Shown here piece by piece: positions 4,721 through 5,871 of a stretch of 5,871 nt of DNA. Origin of the DNA: Candidatus Nomurabacteria bacterium CG_4_9_14_0_2_um_filter_32_10 (lineage in GTDB: Bacteria > Patescibacteriota > Minisyncoccia > Phycocordibacterales > UBA9973). The DNA lies in NCBI GenBank assembly GCA_002788475.1, contig PFRK01000040.1:1-5871 (forward strand). Reading direction: 5' to 3'. Under the pieces are notes generated by a model. That model searched no databases and had not been told where the DNA came from. It saw nothing but the letters and a program-made list of their open reading frames with translations. The position numbers were made by a program, and so were the translations under genes. Position 1 is the first letter of the stretch; every line of letters begins with the position of its first letter.

Positions 4721-5871
4721 ATGGAAAGACTTGGAGGATCACCAGTAGAAGATGCAATAAAATTGCTTAATACTTCGCGAAAAGATACTAATCTCAGATT
4801 AGCACAGCGTGGTCTTGAACTTGCAAGAATTTCGGGGGGTAAAGTATTATTAAAAAATAAAGAAACTGGAGAAATAAAACAAACGTTTGAAATTGAGACT
4901 TTAGACAATCCAAACGATGAACGTTTTGGTGAAGCTTATACTCTTTTGGCTGAAGAGTTTGGTACAAATGTACTTGAACCAAAATCTATCATGCAGGAAC
5001 AGATGCAAGGTCTCCGATATGGTTTTCCTATTGAAACAGGAATGCATGCAGTACTCCTTACTATTTCAAAAAATATTGAAGTCAAAAAAGACAATGGGGA
5101 GTTAAAAATACATAAAGAAATTATAGGGGTAGCAGATATTGCAGTTATTCCTTTACAAGACGAACACGCTAAATTTAACAAGGAGTGTGTTTTAGGTCAA
5201 CTTTACATTGCGACGAAAACGAGTAAAAATCCTAAAGAAAATTATCGTCAATATGGATTTGGGAGAGAACTGATGATTTCTGGTTATGAGTATGCAAAAA
5301 ATGAAGCACATTCTCGTTGTTTACAGCTTATTGGAGCTGTAGGAGAATGTACTTATACATCTCGTGCTTTTTGGGAAAAGGTGGGCTGGAAACGAATCTA
5401 TGTACAAAAAAATAATGATCAAAGTAAAAATTGGAAGGAAATTCAGTATATCCAACCACCACTTGCTTTTAATATAGATACTGGTGAGATTGAAGAAGGT
5501 TCTGGAGATGAGCCCGAACATCTTATGGTTGAATTGTTTGGAAAAGACTCAAATAAAAATCCAAAAATTAATGAAAAACTCATAAACATTGTCAATGGTA
5601 TTTACAAATCTAGTAATTATATTCCACCAGAAGCCTTTGGTTTAGTCTCAGAAGATGGACAATTAAAATCTTTAAACCAAAATGCTAATCTAGAAATAAC
5701 AGAAAAATTAATCAAAACATATAAACGCCATACTGAAGCAATAATTCCACATTTGCAGAATTTTTCAGAACAATTAAGAGATATGAATGTTCGTTTTCTA
5801 ACAAAAGCTGAGATAGAAGCAGAGAAATTAGTAGTGGAAGACTATATCACACCGGCAGAAGCTGATGATAT
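4721..5871 (+). CDS. Large GNAT-fold acetyltransferase-like protein (3' end outside window)
   Basis: The frame is open from ATG 4721 to the right edge, giving at least 383 residues. An in-frame stop at 4700-4702 and the promoter spacing support this start; there is no Shine-Dalgarno. Residues about 65-230 read as a GNAT domain. They comprise an opening helix (RFGEAYTLLAEEFG, 68-81), strands VLLTISK and IIGVADIAVIPL, strand LGQLYIA (158-164) and the acetyl-CoA loop RQYGFGREL (176-184, the R/Q-x-x-G-x-G motif). These are followed by a helix to about 197, strand LQLIGAVG, and AFWEKVGWKRIYV (216-228), the usual GNAT ending. Members transfer an acyl group from acyl-CoA to an amine; the substrate here is unknown. 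The N-terminal 65 residues and the charged, largely helical region after about 245 match no domain I recognise, and the protein is at least twice the size of a simple GNAT. Confidence 0.8.
   Translation, partial: MERLGGSPVEDAIKLLNTSRKDTNLRLAQRGLELARISGGKVLLKNKETGEIKQTFEIETLDNPNDERFGEAYTLLAEEFGTNVLEPKSIMQEQMQGLRYGFPIETGMHAVLLTISKNIEVKKDNGELKIHKEIIGVADIAVIPLQDEHAKFNKECVLGQLYIATKTSKNPKENYRQYGFGRELMISGYEYAKNEAHSRCLQLIGAVGECTYTSRAFWEKVGWKRIYVQKNNDQSKNWKEIQYIQPPLAFNIDTGEIEEGSGDEPEHLMVELFGKDSNKNPKINEKLINIVNGIYKSSNYIPPEAFGLVSEDGQLKSLNQNANLEITEKLIKTYKRHTEAIIPHLQNFSEQLRDMNVRFLTKAEIEAEKLVVEDYITPAEADD

Noticed and set aside
4917..5105. Short open frames on both strands between 4699 and 5521.
   Set aside because: All lie within the continuous GNAT frame that starts at 4721 and shows clear family motifs.

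Overview
This is an AT-rich, gene-dense bacterial chromosome segment with every gene on the + strand. It holds the last codons of an unrecognised gene, five complete genes and one gene cut by the right edge. MurB shows the host makes peptidoglycan. The five complete frames and the visible part of the sixth contain no in-frame TGA, so the standard bacterial code fits. The compact layout, the anchored FKBP gene followed by a SIMPL-domain gene, and the divergent Nramp-type transporter suggest a Patescibacteria/CPR-like (Parcubacteria-type) genome. That placement is inference and needs a phylogeny.

Layout: 1-79 tail of an unknown CDS; 80-643 tsaC/Sua5 (t6A tRNA modification), whose ATG directly follows the previous stop codon; 665-2035 Nramp-family metal transporter with altered metal-site motifs; 2096-3226 murB (peptidoglycan precursor synthesis); 3279-3767 membrane-anchored FKBP-type prolyl isomerase; 3800-4594 membrane-anchored SIMPL (DUF541) protein; 4595-4720, the longest intergenic gap, with a hairpin flanked by an A-tract and a T-tract, a promoter and a phage-promoter-like core; 4721-5871 a large GNAT-fold acetyltransferase that continues past the window. 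The genes are housekeeping and envelope functions and do not form one pathway. The FKBP and SIMPL proteins are both predicted to face the cell exterior from a single N-terminal anchor.

Two things stand out. First, murB carries a perfect 36-bp GC-rich palindrome of exactly 12 codons, in frame, just before its FAD-binding glycine loop. It also carries a second GC-rich structured patch where the family has no residues, and a weaker third candidate. This resembles in-frame palindromic elements such as the Rickettsia palindromic elements. Second, none of the six visible starts has a Shine-Dalgarno sequence, and four of them sit only 6-8 nt after a good -10 box, which predicts leaderless mRNAs. A 13-bp inverted repeat also brackets the murB promoter and first codons. 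I saw no RNA genes, CRISPR arrays, transposase genes or defence genes.
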